From: Cellulomonas alba | Lineage (GTDB): Bacteria > Actinomycetota > Actinomycetes > Actinomycetales > Cellulomonadaceae | Length of the DNA stretch: 64,000 nucleotides | Assembly (NCBI RefSeq): GCF_030362835.1 | Contig: NZ_JAUCGQ010000003.1 | Location: 186,001 to 250,000 of the forward strand | Reading direction: 5' to 3' | Shown here: one piece after another, positions 55,608-64,000 of the stretch | Layout of the letters: the number at the start of each line of letters is the position of its first letter | Position numbering within the stretch: the first letter of the stretch is position 1 | The notes under the pieces: model-generated | What the model saw: only the letters and a program-made list of their open reading frames with translations | The model's database searches: none | What the model was told of the DNA's origin: nothing | Translations under genes and position numbers: made by a program

Positions 55608-58600
55608 ATGTCCCTCGCTCGTCATGCTCGCGTCGCCCTGGGCGCGTTGAGTGCCGTCGCCCTCGCCGCCGCGGTGGGGGTCGTCGCCTCCACGCCTGCG
55701 GCCGCCGCCGCCGCCACCGGTGGGCGCGGCGCCACCCTCCCCTACGTCGAGCTCCAGGCCGAGAACGCGTCGACCAACGGCACGGTCGTCGGCCCGACGT
55801 CGACCGGCGTCACCTACGGCACGCTCGCCGCCGAGGCGTCGTACCGCAAGGCGGTCACGCTCAGCGGCCAGGGCAAGTACGTGCAGTTCACGACCACTGC
55901 GCCGACCAACTCGATCGTGCTGCGGTACTCGATCCCCGACTCGTCGAACGGCGCGGTGTACACCGCGCCGCTGTCGCTCTACGTCAACGGCACCAAGCAG
56001 CCGAACCTCACGACCACGAACGCGTACAGCTGGTACTACGGCAGCTACCCGTTCACCAACACGCCCGGCAGCAACCCGCACCACTTCTACGACGAGGTGC
56101 ACCGGCTGTTCTCCACCACCTACCCGGCGGGCACGACGTTCAAGGTCCAGGTCGACGCCGAGGACACCGCGAGCAGCTACACGATCGACCTCGCGGACTT
56201 CGAGCAGGTCGGTGACCAGCTCACGCCGCCCGCGGGCGCCGTGTCGGTGACGAGCAAGGGCGCCGACGCGACGGGCGCGAGCGACTCGACCGCCGCGTTC
56301 AACGCCGCGATCAGCGCCGCCGGCGCGGGTGGGACCGTCTGGATCCCGGCGGGCACGTTCAAGGTGCCGGGCCACATCGCGGTCGACAACGTGACCATCA
56401 AGGGCGCGGGCATGTGGTACTCGACCGTGACCGGTGCAGCCCCGGGCTTCTACGGGAGCTCGGCGCCCCACCCGAGCACCAACGTGCACCTGTCCGACTT
56501 CGCGATCTCGGGCGACGTGCAGGAGCGTGACGACAACGCGCAGGTCAACGGCGTCGGCGGCGCGATGAGCAGCTCGACCGTCTCGAACCTGTGGATCGAG
56601 CACCTGAAGGTCGGCGCGTGGATGGACGGCCCGATGGACGGCCTGACGTTCAGCGGCATGCGCATCCGCGACACGACCGCCGACGGCATCAACTTCCACG
56701 GCGGGGTCACCAACTCCACCGTCACGAACAGCGACCTGCGCAACCTCGGCGACGACGGCCTCGCCACGTGGGCCGACTCGGCGCTCGGGGCGGACGCGAA
56801 CGACACGTTCAGCAACAACACGGTCCAGTACCCGATCCTCGCCAACGGCATCGCGATCTACGGCGGCCACGACAACACCGTCACGGGCAACCGCGTCGTC
56901 GACGCCGGCCTCACGCAGGGCGGCGGCATCCACGTCGGGCAGCGCTTCACGTCGACCCCCGTCGGCAAGACCACCATCAGCAACAACACGCTGATCCGCG
57001 ACGGCAGCCTCGACCCGAACTGGCAGTTCGGCGTCGGCGCGCTGTGGTTCGACGGCAGCCAGGGCGCGATCACCGGCCCGATCAACGTGTCGAACGCGCT
57101 GATCCAGCAGAGCCCGTACGAGGCGATCCAGTGGGTCGAAGGCACGGTCAGCGGCGTGAACCTGTCGAACGTCACCGTGCAGGGCACGGGCACGTACGTG
57201 CTGCAGGAGCAGACGGGCGGCTCGGCGTCGATCGCGAACCTCACGGCCACGGGCGTCGGGGCGTCGAGCCCGGTCTACAGCTGCGAGGGCTCGAACTTCG
57301 CGGTCACCGACGGCGGCGGCAACTCCGGGATCTCGGGGACGCCGGCGTGCGGCGCGTTCGCCACGCCCGTCTGGCCGCCGTACGTCGCGGAGAACGACGT
57401 CACCGTGACGCCGAGCTCGCTCTCGTTCGGCTCGCAGGCCACGGGCACGACGAGCGCCGCTCGTAGCATCACGGTCGCCAACAACGGCACCGCGGCGCAG
57501 TCGGTCACGCTCGCGGTCTCCGGCCCGTTCGCGCAGACGTCGACGTGCGGCTCGTCGCTCGCCGCCGGCGCGTCGTGCTCCGTCGGCGTCACGTTCGCAC
57601 CCACCGCGGCGGGCGCGGCGAGCGGGTCGCTCACCGTGACGGTCGGCGGCTCGGCCACCTCGGTCCCGCTCGCCGGCACGGGTGTCGCGCCCGGGCCGGT
57701 GCTGTCGGCCGACCCGCAGAGCCTCGCGTTCGCGTCGACCGTCGTCGGCGCGACGACCACGGCGCAGAACGTCACGATCACCAACACCGGCACGTCGACC
57801 GCCACGGTCTCCGGCGTCACGGTCTCGGGCGACTTCGCCAGGCCGGGCTCGTGCACGACGATCGCGGCGGGCTCGTCCTGCACGCTCGGCGTCACGTTCA
57901 CGCCGACCGCCGCGGGGGCACGTTCGGGCACGCTGACCGTGACGAGCAGCGCGAACAACTCCCCCACGACCGTCGCGCTGTCGGGGTCGGGCGTCGGTTC
58001 GACGACCAACGTCGCGGCCGGCCGCACCGCCACGGCGAGCAGCCAGGTGAACTCCGCGCAGCCCGCAAGCGCCGTGACCGACGGCGACACGTCCACCTAC
58101 TGGGAGAGCGCCAACAACGCGTTCCCGCAGTGGGTGCAGGTCGACCTCGGCCAGACGTACGCGGTCGGGAAGGCCACCGTGCACCTGCCGCCCGCCTCAG
58201 CGTGGGCGACGCGCACGCAGACGTTCTCGGTCCTGGGCAGCACGGACGGCTCGTCGTTCAGCACGCTGGTCGGCTCGGCGGCGTACACGTTCGACCCTGC
58301 GACCGGCAACGTCGTCACGATCACCGTGCCGTCCGGCTCCGCGCGGTACGTGCGGCTCAACGTCACGGCGAACTCCGGCTGGCCCGCGGGCCAGGTCTCC
58401 GAGCTCGAGGTCTACCCGGGCGTCGGCAACCCGCCGCAGACGGCGACGCTGTCGCTGTCCCCCGCGTCGCTGACGTTCCCGTCGACGGCCGTCGGCTCGC
58501 CGAGCGCGGCACAGACCGTGACGGTCAGCAACACGGGCACGGCGGCCGCGACGCTCTCGGGCATCACGGCGAGCGGCGACTTCTCGCAGACCAGCACGTG

Positions 58601-61600
58601 CGGCTCGTCGATCGCGGCCGGCGGCTCGTGCACCGTCGCGGTGACCTTCACGCCGACCGCGGCGGGCGCGCGCACCGGGTCGCTCGCGGTCGCGAGCAAC
58701 GCGTCGAACGGCGCCGTGACGGCGTCGCTCTCGGGCACCGGCGCGGGCACGTCGACGACGAACCTCGCGCTGCACAGGACGACCTCCGAGTCGTCGCACA
58801 CGCAGACGTACGCCTCGGCGAACGTCACCGACGGTGACGCCACCACCTACTGGGAGAGCAGCAACAACGCGTTCCCGCAGTGGGTCCAGGCCGACCTCGG
58901 CTCGGCGCAGAGCGTCAGCAAGGTCGTGCTCAAGCTGCCGCCCGCCACGGCGTGGGCGACGCGCACGCAGACGCTCCAGGTGCAGGGCAGCACGGACGGC
59001 TCGTCGTTCGCGACGCTCAAGGCCTCGGCGACGTACACGTTCGACCCGGCGAGCGGGAACACGGTGGCGATCGCGTTCACCGCGGCGACCGAGCGCTACG
59101 TCCGCGTCACGTTCACGGCGAACAGCGGGCAGCCCGCGGGTCAGCTCTCCGAGCTCGAGGTGTACGGGTCGGGCGGCAACCCCGGCCCGGCGACCCTCGC
59201 GGCGAGCCCCACGAGCCTGTCGTTCGGCAGCACCGGCGTCGGGTCGACGAGCGCGGCGCAGACCGTGACCGTCACCAACACGGGCGGCAGCACCGCGAAC
59301 CTGTCGGGCGTCGGCGTGGCCGGCGACTTCGCCGACACCACGACGTGCGGCGCCACGCTCGCGGCCGGCGCGTCCTGCACCGCGTCCGTGACGTTCCGGC
59401 CCGCTGCGGCCGGCGCCCGGACCGGCGCGGTCACCGTCGCGAGCGACGCGAGCAACCCGTCGCTCACCGTCGCGCTGTCCGGCACGGGCACGGCGGCCAC
59501 GTCGGCCACGCTCGCGGCGAACCCGACGACCGTCGCGTTCGGCACGGTCGGCACCGGCTCGTCGAGCTCGCCGCTCACCGTGACCCTCAGCAACACGGGC
59601 ACGGCGTCGGCGTCGATCAGCGGCATCACGGCCAGCGGCGACTTCACGCAGACGACGACGTGCTCGTCGACGCTCGCCGCCGGCTCGTCGTGCACGGTCT
59701 CCGTCGTGTTCCGGCCGACCGCGGCCGGCTCGCGGACCGGCACGCTCACGGTCACGAGCAACGCGAGCAACCCGACGCTGGCCGTGCCGCTGACGGGCAC
59801 GGGGGCGAGCACCGGCACGGCGACGCTCACCGCGAGCCCGTCGAGCCTCGCGTTCGCGAGCACGAGCGTCGGTTCGTCGGCGCCTGCGCAGAGCGTGACG
59901 ATCAGCAACACGGGCACCGCCGCGGCGGCGATCTCGGGCGTCTCGGTGAGCGGCGACTACTCCGACACCACGACGTGCGGCTCCTCCCTCGCGGCGGGCG
60001 CCGCATGCACGGTCGCGGTGACGTTCGCCCCGACGGCGGCCGGCACCCGCACGGGCACGCTGACCGTGGCGAGCAACGCGACGAACCCGTCGCTCACGGT
60101 GGCCCTCTCCGGCACGGGCGCGTCGACCACGTCGACCGACCAGGCGGCGGGCAAGCCGATGACGAGCTCGTCCGACACGTTCACGTTCGTCGCCGCGAAC
60201 GCGAACGACGGCAACCTCGCCACCTACTGGGAGGGCGCGGTCCCGTCGTGGCTGAACGTCGCGATGGGCACGAACGTGAACGTCACGTCCGTCGTCGTGA
60301 AGCTCAACCCCGACGCCTCGTGGGGCACCCGGACGCAGACGTTCTCGATCGAGGGCCGCGACCAGGCGGGCGGCGCGTACACGACCATCAAGGCGAGCGC
60401 GACGTACACGTTCACGCAGGGCACCAACGTCGTGACGATCCCGGTCAGCGCGACCGCCGCCGACGTGCGGCTGTCGTTCACGGCCAACTCCGGGGCGCCC
60501 GGCGGCCAGGTCGCAGAGCTGCAGGTGCTCGGCACCAAGGCGCCGAACCCCGACCTCACGGTGAGCGCGGTGACGACGTCGCCGGCGAGCCCGGTCGAGA
60601 CGGACGCCGTCACCATGTCGGCCACGGTGCGCAACATCGGCACCGCGTCGTCCGCCGCCACGACGGTGAGCTTCTACCTCGGCACGACCAAGGTGGGCTC
60701 GGCGAACGTCGCGGCGATCGCGGCGGGCGGCCAGACGACGGTCTCGGCCAACGTCGGCACGCAGACGGCGGGCACCTACGCCACGTCGGCGGTCGTCGAC
60801 GAGGGCAACGCGGTGGTCGAGCTCAACGAGGGCAACAACTCCGGCACGGGTGCGGCGCTCACCGTCGCCCCCGTCCAGAGCGCCGACCTCGTCGCGTCGA
60901 CCACCTGGTCGCCGGGCACGCCGTCGGGCGGCCAGACCGTCACGTTCACCACGGTCGTCCGCAACCAGGGCAACCAGCCGTCGAGCTCCGGCTCGCACGC
61001 GGTGACGGTCGTGATCAAGGACCAGTCGGGTGCCACGGTCAAGACGCTCACGCCGTCCGCGCCCTCGGGCGCGATCGCGGCAGGCGCGTCCGTCACGGTC
61101 CAGGCCGGCACGTGGACCGCGGCCGACGGCAAGTACACCGTGACGACCACCGTCGCCACCGACTCCGCAGAGCTCGCCGTCAAGCAGGCGAACAACACGG
61201 CGACGGCGGCGTTCGCGGTCGGGCGCGGCGCGAGCATGCCGTACGACGTCTACGAGGCCGAGGACGGCACGGTCTCCGGCGGCACGGTCGTCGGGCCGAA
61301 CCGCACGATCGGCGACCTCGCCGGCGAGGCGTCGGGCCGCAAGGCCGTCCACCTGACGTCGTCGGGGCAGTCGGTCTCGTGGACCACGCGCGCGGCGACC
61401 AACACGATCGACGTGCGGTACTCGATCCCGGACGGGACGACGACCACGCTGGGCGTGTTCAACGGCTCGACCCAGGTCGGCACGGTCACCCTCGTGTCGA
61501 AGTACGCCTGGCTCTACGGCGCGGAGACGTCGCCGCAGAACTCGGGCACCGGGCCGCGGCACATCTACGACGAGGCGGGCGCCGTGCTCACCTCCACGGT

Positions 61601-62900
61601 CCCGGCCGGCAGCACGCTGTCGGTGCGCGACACGACCGGCGCGGACATCGCGGTGGACTTCGTCCAGCTCGAGCTCGCCACGGCGGTCGCCAACCCGGAC
61701 CCGACGCACCTCGTCACGGTCTCGGGCAGCGACCAGAACGCGATCCAGACGGCCATCAACACGGCCAACGGCAGCTCGACCTTCACCGGGGTCTACCTCC
61801 CGGCGGGCGACTACGCGGTCTCCGGCAAGTTCAACCTCGGCACCAAGGCGCTCCAGATCGTGGGCGCCGGGCCGTGGTTCACGCGGCTCGTCGCGCCGCA
61901 GAGCCAGGAGAACACCGACGTCGGGTTCACCCCGACCGGCGCCGCGGCGACCGGGTCGCAGTTCCGGAACTTCGCGATCGTCGGCAACTACACCAACCGC
62001 CAGGACGGCTCCGGCCAGGCGTTCCCGCTGACCAACGTGTCGAACATCGTGATCGACAACGTCTGGGTCAACCACATGGTCGTGATGGTCTGGGGGCAGA
62101 ACGTCGACTCGTCGACCTTCTCCAACGACCGGATCGACGACACGTTCGCGGACGGCATCACGCTCGCGAACGACAGCCAGGGCAACACGATCACCAACTC
62201 GGTCGCGCGCGCCACGGGTGACGACGGCTTCGCGCTGTTCAACGCCCAGGACGTGCACGCCGGCACGGTCGCGAACAACCTCGAGCAGAACCTCACGGCG
62301 ACGCTCACGTGGCGCGCGTCCGGGTTCGCCGTCTACGGCGGCTCCGGCAACACGTTCCGCAACCTGTACGCGGCCGACCAGCTGACCTACCCCGGTCTGA
62401 CGGTGTCGTCGATCAACTTCGGGATCTCGTTCGTCGGGTTCTCGGGGACGACGACGATCGACAACGTCTCGATCGTCCGGTCGGGCGGTCACTTCTGGGG
62501 CCAGCAGGTGTTCCCCGGCCTCTGGCTGTACTCGGGTGACGGCGCGTTCACCGGCATCCGGATCAGCAACGTCGACATCTCCGACCCCACGTACGACGGG
62601 ATCATGATGCAGACGAAGTACCTGTCGGCGTCCCAGCCGACGAACCCGATCGCCGACACGACGCTGACCAACGTCACGGTCGACAGGGCGAACGAGCCCC
62701 GCGCCGACAAGAGCAACGTCGACGCCACGGCCACGTTCAGCCTGACGGGACGCGTCGGGAACGCCGTCTGGTGCAACCCGGCGCCCGAGTCGGGCCAGGG
62801 CCCGGCGATCGGCGCGGTGACGTTCACCGGGCTGACGATGACGAACAGCTCGCACGACATCGTCAACACCTGCCCGGGGTTCACGATCACGCGGAACTGA
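55608..62900 (+). CDS. Giant secreted GH87 alpha-glucanase with two catalytic modules
   Basis: A 2,430-residue secreted glycoside hydrolase. After a signal peptide (about 1-36) comes a CBM35-like domain (45-204) and a GH87 beta-helix (210-595), matching alpha-1,3-glucanase/mycodextranase. Then: anchor-D domain (599), anchor-D (697), F5/8 type C domain (798), anchor-D (941), F5/8 C (1049), three anchor-D (1193, 1298, 1402), F5/8 C (1507), two CARDB domains (1644, 1756), a second CBM35-like domain (1873) and a second GH87 beta-helix (2028-2430). Catalytic Asp triads are Asp359/382/383 and Asp2182/2205/2206, with identical spacing. Target is probably alpha-1,3-glucan of fungal walls or biofilms (inference). 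ATG 55608 starts the signal peptide; the ribosome site is weak (GAGAGTGAG). Confidence 0.92.
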   Translation: MSLARHARVALGALSAVALAAAVGVVASTPAAAAAATGGRGATLPYVELQAENASTNGTVVGPTSTGVTYGTLAAEASYRKAVTLSGQGKYVQFTTTAPTNSIVLRYSIPDSSNGAVYTAPLSLYVNGTKQPNLTTTNAYSWYYGSYPFTNTPGSNPHHFYDEVHRLFSTTYPAGTTFKVQVDAEDTASSYTIDLADFEQVGDQLTPPAGAVSVTSKGADATGASDSTAAFNAAISAAGAGGTVWIPAGTFKVPGHIAVDNVTIKGAGMWYSTVTGAAPGFYGSSAPHPSTNVHLSDFAISGDVQERDDNAQVNGVGGAMSSSTVSNLWIEHLKVGAWMDGPMDGLTFSGMRIRDTTADGINFHGGVTNSTVTNSDLRNLGDDGLATWADSALGADANDTFSNNTVQYPILANGIAIYGGHDNTVTGNRVVDAGLTQGGGIHVGQRFTSTPVGKTTISNNTLIRDGSLDPNWQFGVGALWFDGSQGAITGPINVSNALIQQSPYEAIQWVEGTVSGVNLSNVTVQGTGTYVLQEQTGGSASIANLTATGVGASSPVYSCEGSNFAVTDGGGNSGISGTPACGAFATPVWPPYVAENDVTVTPSSLSFGSQATGTTSAARSITVANNGTAAQSVTLAVSGPFAQTSTCGSSLAAGASCSVGVTFAPTAAGAASGSLTVTVGGSATSVPLAGTGVAPGPVLSADPQSLAFASTVVGATTTAQNVTITNTGTSTATVSGVTVSGDFARPGSCTTIAAGSSCTLGVTFTPTAAGARSGTLTVTSSANNSPTTVALSGSGVGSTTNVAAGRTATASSQVNSAQPASAVTDGDTSTYWESANNAFPQWVQVDLGQTYAVGKATVHLPPASAWATRTQTFSVLGSTDGSSFSTLVGSAAYTFDPATGNVVTITVPSGSARYVRLNVTANSGWPAGQVSELEVYPGVGNPPQTATLSLSPASLTFPSTAVGSPSAAQTVTVSNTGTAAATLSGITASGDFSQTSTCGSSIAAGGSCTVAVTFTPTAAGARTGSLAVASNASNGAVTASLSGTGAGTSTTNLALHRTTSESSHTQTYASANVTDGDATTYWESSNNAFPQWVQADLGSAQSVSKVVLKLPPATAWATRTQTLQVQGSTDGSSFATLKASATYTFDPASGNTVAIAFTAATERYVRVTFTANSGQPAGQLSELEVYGSGGNPGPATLAASPTSLSFGSTGVGSTSAAQTVTVTNTGGSTANLSGVGVAGDFADTTTCGATLAAGASCTASVTFRPAAAGARTGAVTVASDASNPSLTVALSGTGTAATSATLAANPTTVAFGTVGTGSSSSPLTVTLSNTGTASASISGITASGDFTQTTTCSSTLAAGSSCTVSVVFRPTAAGSRTGTLTVTSNASNPTLAVPLTGTGASTGTATLTASPSSLAFASTSVGSSAPAQSVTISNTGTAAAAISGVSVSGDYSDTTTCGSSLAAGAACTVAVTFAPTAAGTRTGTLTVASNATNPSLTVALSGTGASTTSTDQAAGKPMTSSSDTFTFVAANANDGNLATYWEGAVPSWLNVAMGTNVNVTSVVVKLNPDASWGTRTQTFSIEGRDQAGGAYTTIKASATYTFTQGTNVVTIPVSATAADVRLSFTANSGAPGGQVAELQVLGTKAPNPDLTVSAVTTSPASPVETDAVTMSATVRNIGTASSAATTVSFYLGTTKVGSANVAAIAAGGQTTVSANVGTQTAGTYATSAVVDEGNAVVELNEGNNSGTGAALTVAPVQSADLVASTTWSPGTPSGGQTVTFTTVVRNQGNQPSSSGSHAVTVVIKDQSGATVKTLTPSAPSGAIAAGASVTVQAGTWTAADGKYTVTTTVATDSAELAVKQANNTATAAFAVGRGASMPYDVYEAEDGTVSGGTVVGPNRTIGDLAGEASGRKAVHLTSSGQSVSWTTRAATNTIDVRYSIPDGTTTTLGVFNGSTQVGTVTLVSKYAWLYGAETSPQNSGTGPRHIYDEAGAVLTSTVPAGSTLSVRDTTGADIAVDFVQLELATAVANPDPTHLVTVSGSDQNAIQTAINTANGSSTFTGVYLPAGDYAVSGKFNLGTKALQIVGAGPWFTRLVAPQSQENTDVGFTPTGAAATGSQFRNFAIVGNYTNRQDGSGQAFPLTNVSNIVIDNVWVNHMVVMVWGQNVDSSTFSNDRIDDTFADGITLANDSQGNTITNSVARATGDDGFALFNAQDVHAGTVANNLEQNLTATLTWRASGFAVYGGSGNTFRNLYAADQLTYPGLTVSSINFGISFVGFSGTTTIDNVSIVRSGGHFWGQQVFPGLWLYSGDGAFTGIRISNVDISDPTYDGIMMQTKYLSASQPTNPIADTTLTNVTVDRANEPRADKSNVDATATFSLTGRVGNAVWCNPAPESGQGPAIGAVTFTGLTMTNSSHDIVNTCPGFTITRN

Positions 62901-62928
62901 CGCGCGTGGCGTGACCGGCGGCGCGTGA

Positions 62929-62970
62929 CGACGGTCCGGGTCGGGGCCCTCCCCCTGACCCGGGCCGTCG
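62929..62970 (+). terminator. Terminator of the GH87 gene
   Basis: A 14-bp stem with one G-U pair (CGACGGTCCGGGTC at 62929-62942 with 62957-62970) and a 14-nt loop, starting 29 bp after the stop. Confidence 0.7.
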
Positions 62971-63080
62971 GCGCGCGCTCGGTTCGGAGGGACCGCTGCC
63001 GGCGACGCGAGTCTCCTGCCCCCGTTGCGGGCGGCCGCCGTCGTGCGCGGTCGCCCGGCGGCCGGCAGACCGCCCTGGGC

Positions 63081-64000
63081 TCAGGCGAGCGCGATCAGGT
63101 CCAGGTAGTCGGCGCCCCACAGGTCCTCGGCGCCGTCGGGCAGCAGCAGCACGCGCTCGGGGTCGAGCGCCGCGACGGCGCCCTCGTCGTGCGAGACGAG
63201 CACGACCGCGCCGGCGTAGTTGCGCAGCGCGGCGAGGATCTCCTCGCGCGACGCGGGGTCCAGGTTGTTGGTCGGCTCGTCGAGCAGCAGCACGTTGGCC
63301 GCCGAGACGACCAGGGCCGCGAGCGCGAGCCGCGTCTTCTCGCCACCCGAGAGCACGCGCGCGGGCTTGTCTGCGTCGTCGCCCGAGAACAGGAACGAGC
63401 CGAGCACCGAGCGGACCTGGGTGTCCGTGAGGTCGGGTGCGGCCGTCCGCAGGTTCTCGACGACGGTCCGCTCGAGGTCGAGCGTCTCGTGCTCCTGCGC
63501 GTAGTAGCCGAGCTTGAGGCCGTGGCCCGGCTTCACCTCGCCCGTGTCCGACTTCTCGATGCCGCCGAGGATGCGCAGCAGGGTCGTCTTGCCGGCGCCG
63601 TTGAGCCCGAGCACCACGACCTTCGAGCCGCGGTCGATGGCCAGGTCCACGTCGGTGAAGACCTCCTGCGACCCGTACGACTTCGACAGGCCCTCGGCCG
63701 TCAGCGGGGTCTTGCCGCACGGCGCCGGGTCGGGGAAGCGCAGGTGCGCGACCTTGTCGCTCATGCGCGCGGCCTCGAGGCCCGAGAGCATCTTCTCCGC
63801 ACGGCGGGCCATGTTCTGGGCCGCGACCGCCTTGGTCGCCTTCGCGCGCATCTTGTCGGCCTGCGCCAGCAGGACGGCCGCCTTCTTCTCGGCGTTCGCG
63901 CGCTCGCGGCGGCGGCGCTTCTCGTCGGTCTCGCGCTGCTGCAGGTACGCGTCCCAGCCGAGGTTGTACTGGTCGAGCTGGCCGCGGTTCGCGTCCAGGT
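63081..64000 (-). CDS. ABC-F family ATPase, C-terminal part (5' end outside window)
   Basis: The last 306 residues of an ABC-F protein (ribosome-associated tandem ATPase of the EttA/Uup group). The visible part begins in the linker between the two ATPase domains (YNLGWDAYLQQRETDEKRRR, a charged coiled coil) and then gives the second domain: Walker A GLNGAGKTT, signature LSGGEKTRLALAALV, Walker B LLLDEPTNNLD and H-loop LVSHDEGAV. ABC-F proteins regulate translation or protect ribosomes from antibiotics; which applies here cannot be told. Confidence 0.9.
   Translation of the reverse strand, partial: LDANRGQLDQYNLGWDAYLQQRETDEKRRRRERANAEKKAAVLLAQADKMRAKATKAVAAQNMARRAEKMLSGLEAARMSDKVAHLRFPDPAPCGKTPLTAEGLSKSYGSQEVFTDVDLAIDRGSKVVVLGLNGAGKTTLLRILGGIEKSDTGEVKPGHGLKLGYYAQEHETLDLERTVVENLRTAAPDLTDTQVRSVLGSFLFSGDDADKPARVLSGGEKTRLALAALVVSAANVLLLDEPTNNLDPASREEILAALRNYAGAVVLVSHDEGAVAALDPERVLLLPDGAEDLWGADYLDLIALA

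Noticed and set aside
58197..62855. A 1,552-codon minus-strand frame opposite the GH87 gene
   Set aside because: Composition is Arg/Asp/Val-rich without domains; the plus-strand gene has clear domains throughout.

Overview
High-GC chromosomal DNA of an actinobacterium, most likely a cellulolytic member of the Micrococcales such as Cellulomonas. This rests on the strong G/C third-position bias, a SigK/RskA pair, an ImuA'-ImuB-DnaE2 mutagenesis cassette, InhA-like FabI beside FabG, a GlgA/GlgC pair, an AA10 LPMO with CBM2, and a very large secreted GH87 alpha-glucanase. The genus is inferred from content, not from a marker gene. I see no rRNA, tRNA, CRISPR, IS element or prophage. Both window ends cut genes.

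Layout. 1-4.2 kb: a secreted lamin-tail protein (partial), a VOC protein, and sigK-rskA followed by a fasciclin gene that ends in a strong terminator. 4.2-10.5 kb: an unknown cytosolic protein, a soluble trypsin-PDZ protease, a small hydrolase, an FMN 2-hydroxy-acid dehydrogenase, a DHFR-fold reductase whose promoter is bracketed by two operator-like sites, a class II amidotransferase, a decayed SpoIIE/PP2C phosphatase fragment, and a VanY-like lipoprotein. 10.5-14.7 kb: a 10-repeat wall-anchored protein and two small genes. 14.7-24.6 kb: DNA repair (ATP-dependent ligase; imuA'-imuB-dnaE2 behind a LexA box) plus the transhydrogenase sthA. 24.8-30.7 kb: a membrane protein, a PEBP protein, and a peptide/amino-acid block (M24 peptidase, GadC-like permease, small membrane protein, M20 peptidase).

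30.8-38.1 kb: two MFS transporters, YbaK, a SpoU methyltransferase, and a large membrane protein that splits an alpha/beta-hydrolase fold. 38.2-39.3 kb: the LPMO. 39.5-44.1 kb: a TetR regulator with a heterodimeric ABC exporter. 44.1-46.1 kb: an NfeD/SPFH pair whose 3' end and terminator are duplicated 200 bp away. 46.3-55.2 kb: housekeeping genes (ABC ATPase, glgA/glgC divergent pair, serB, sixA, fabG-fabI, DUF3099, SURF1). 55.2-62.9 kb: the GH87 giant, with two complete catalytic modules, behind a visible promoter with palindromes. 62.9-64 kb: an ABC-F ATPase (partial).

A recurring feature is leaderless expression: eleven genes have a TANNNT hexamer ending 6 or 7 nt before the start codon, which also settles several start choices.
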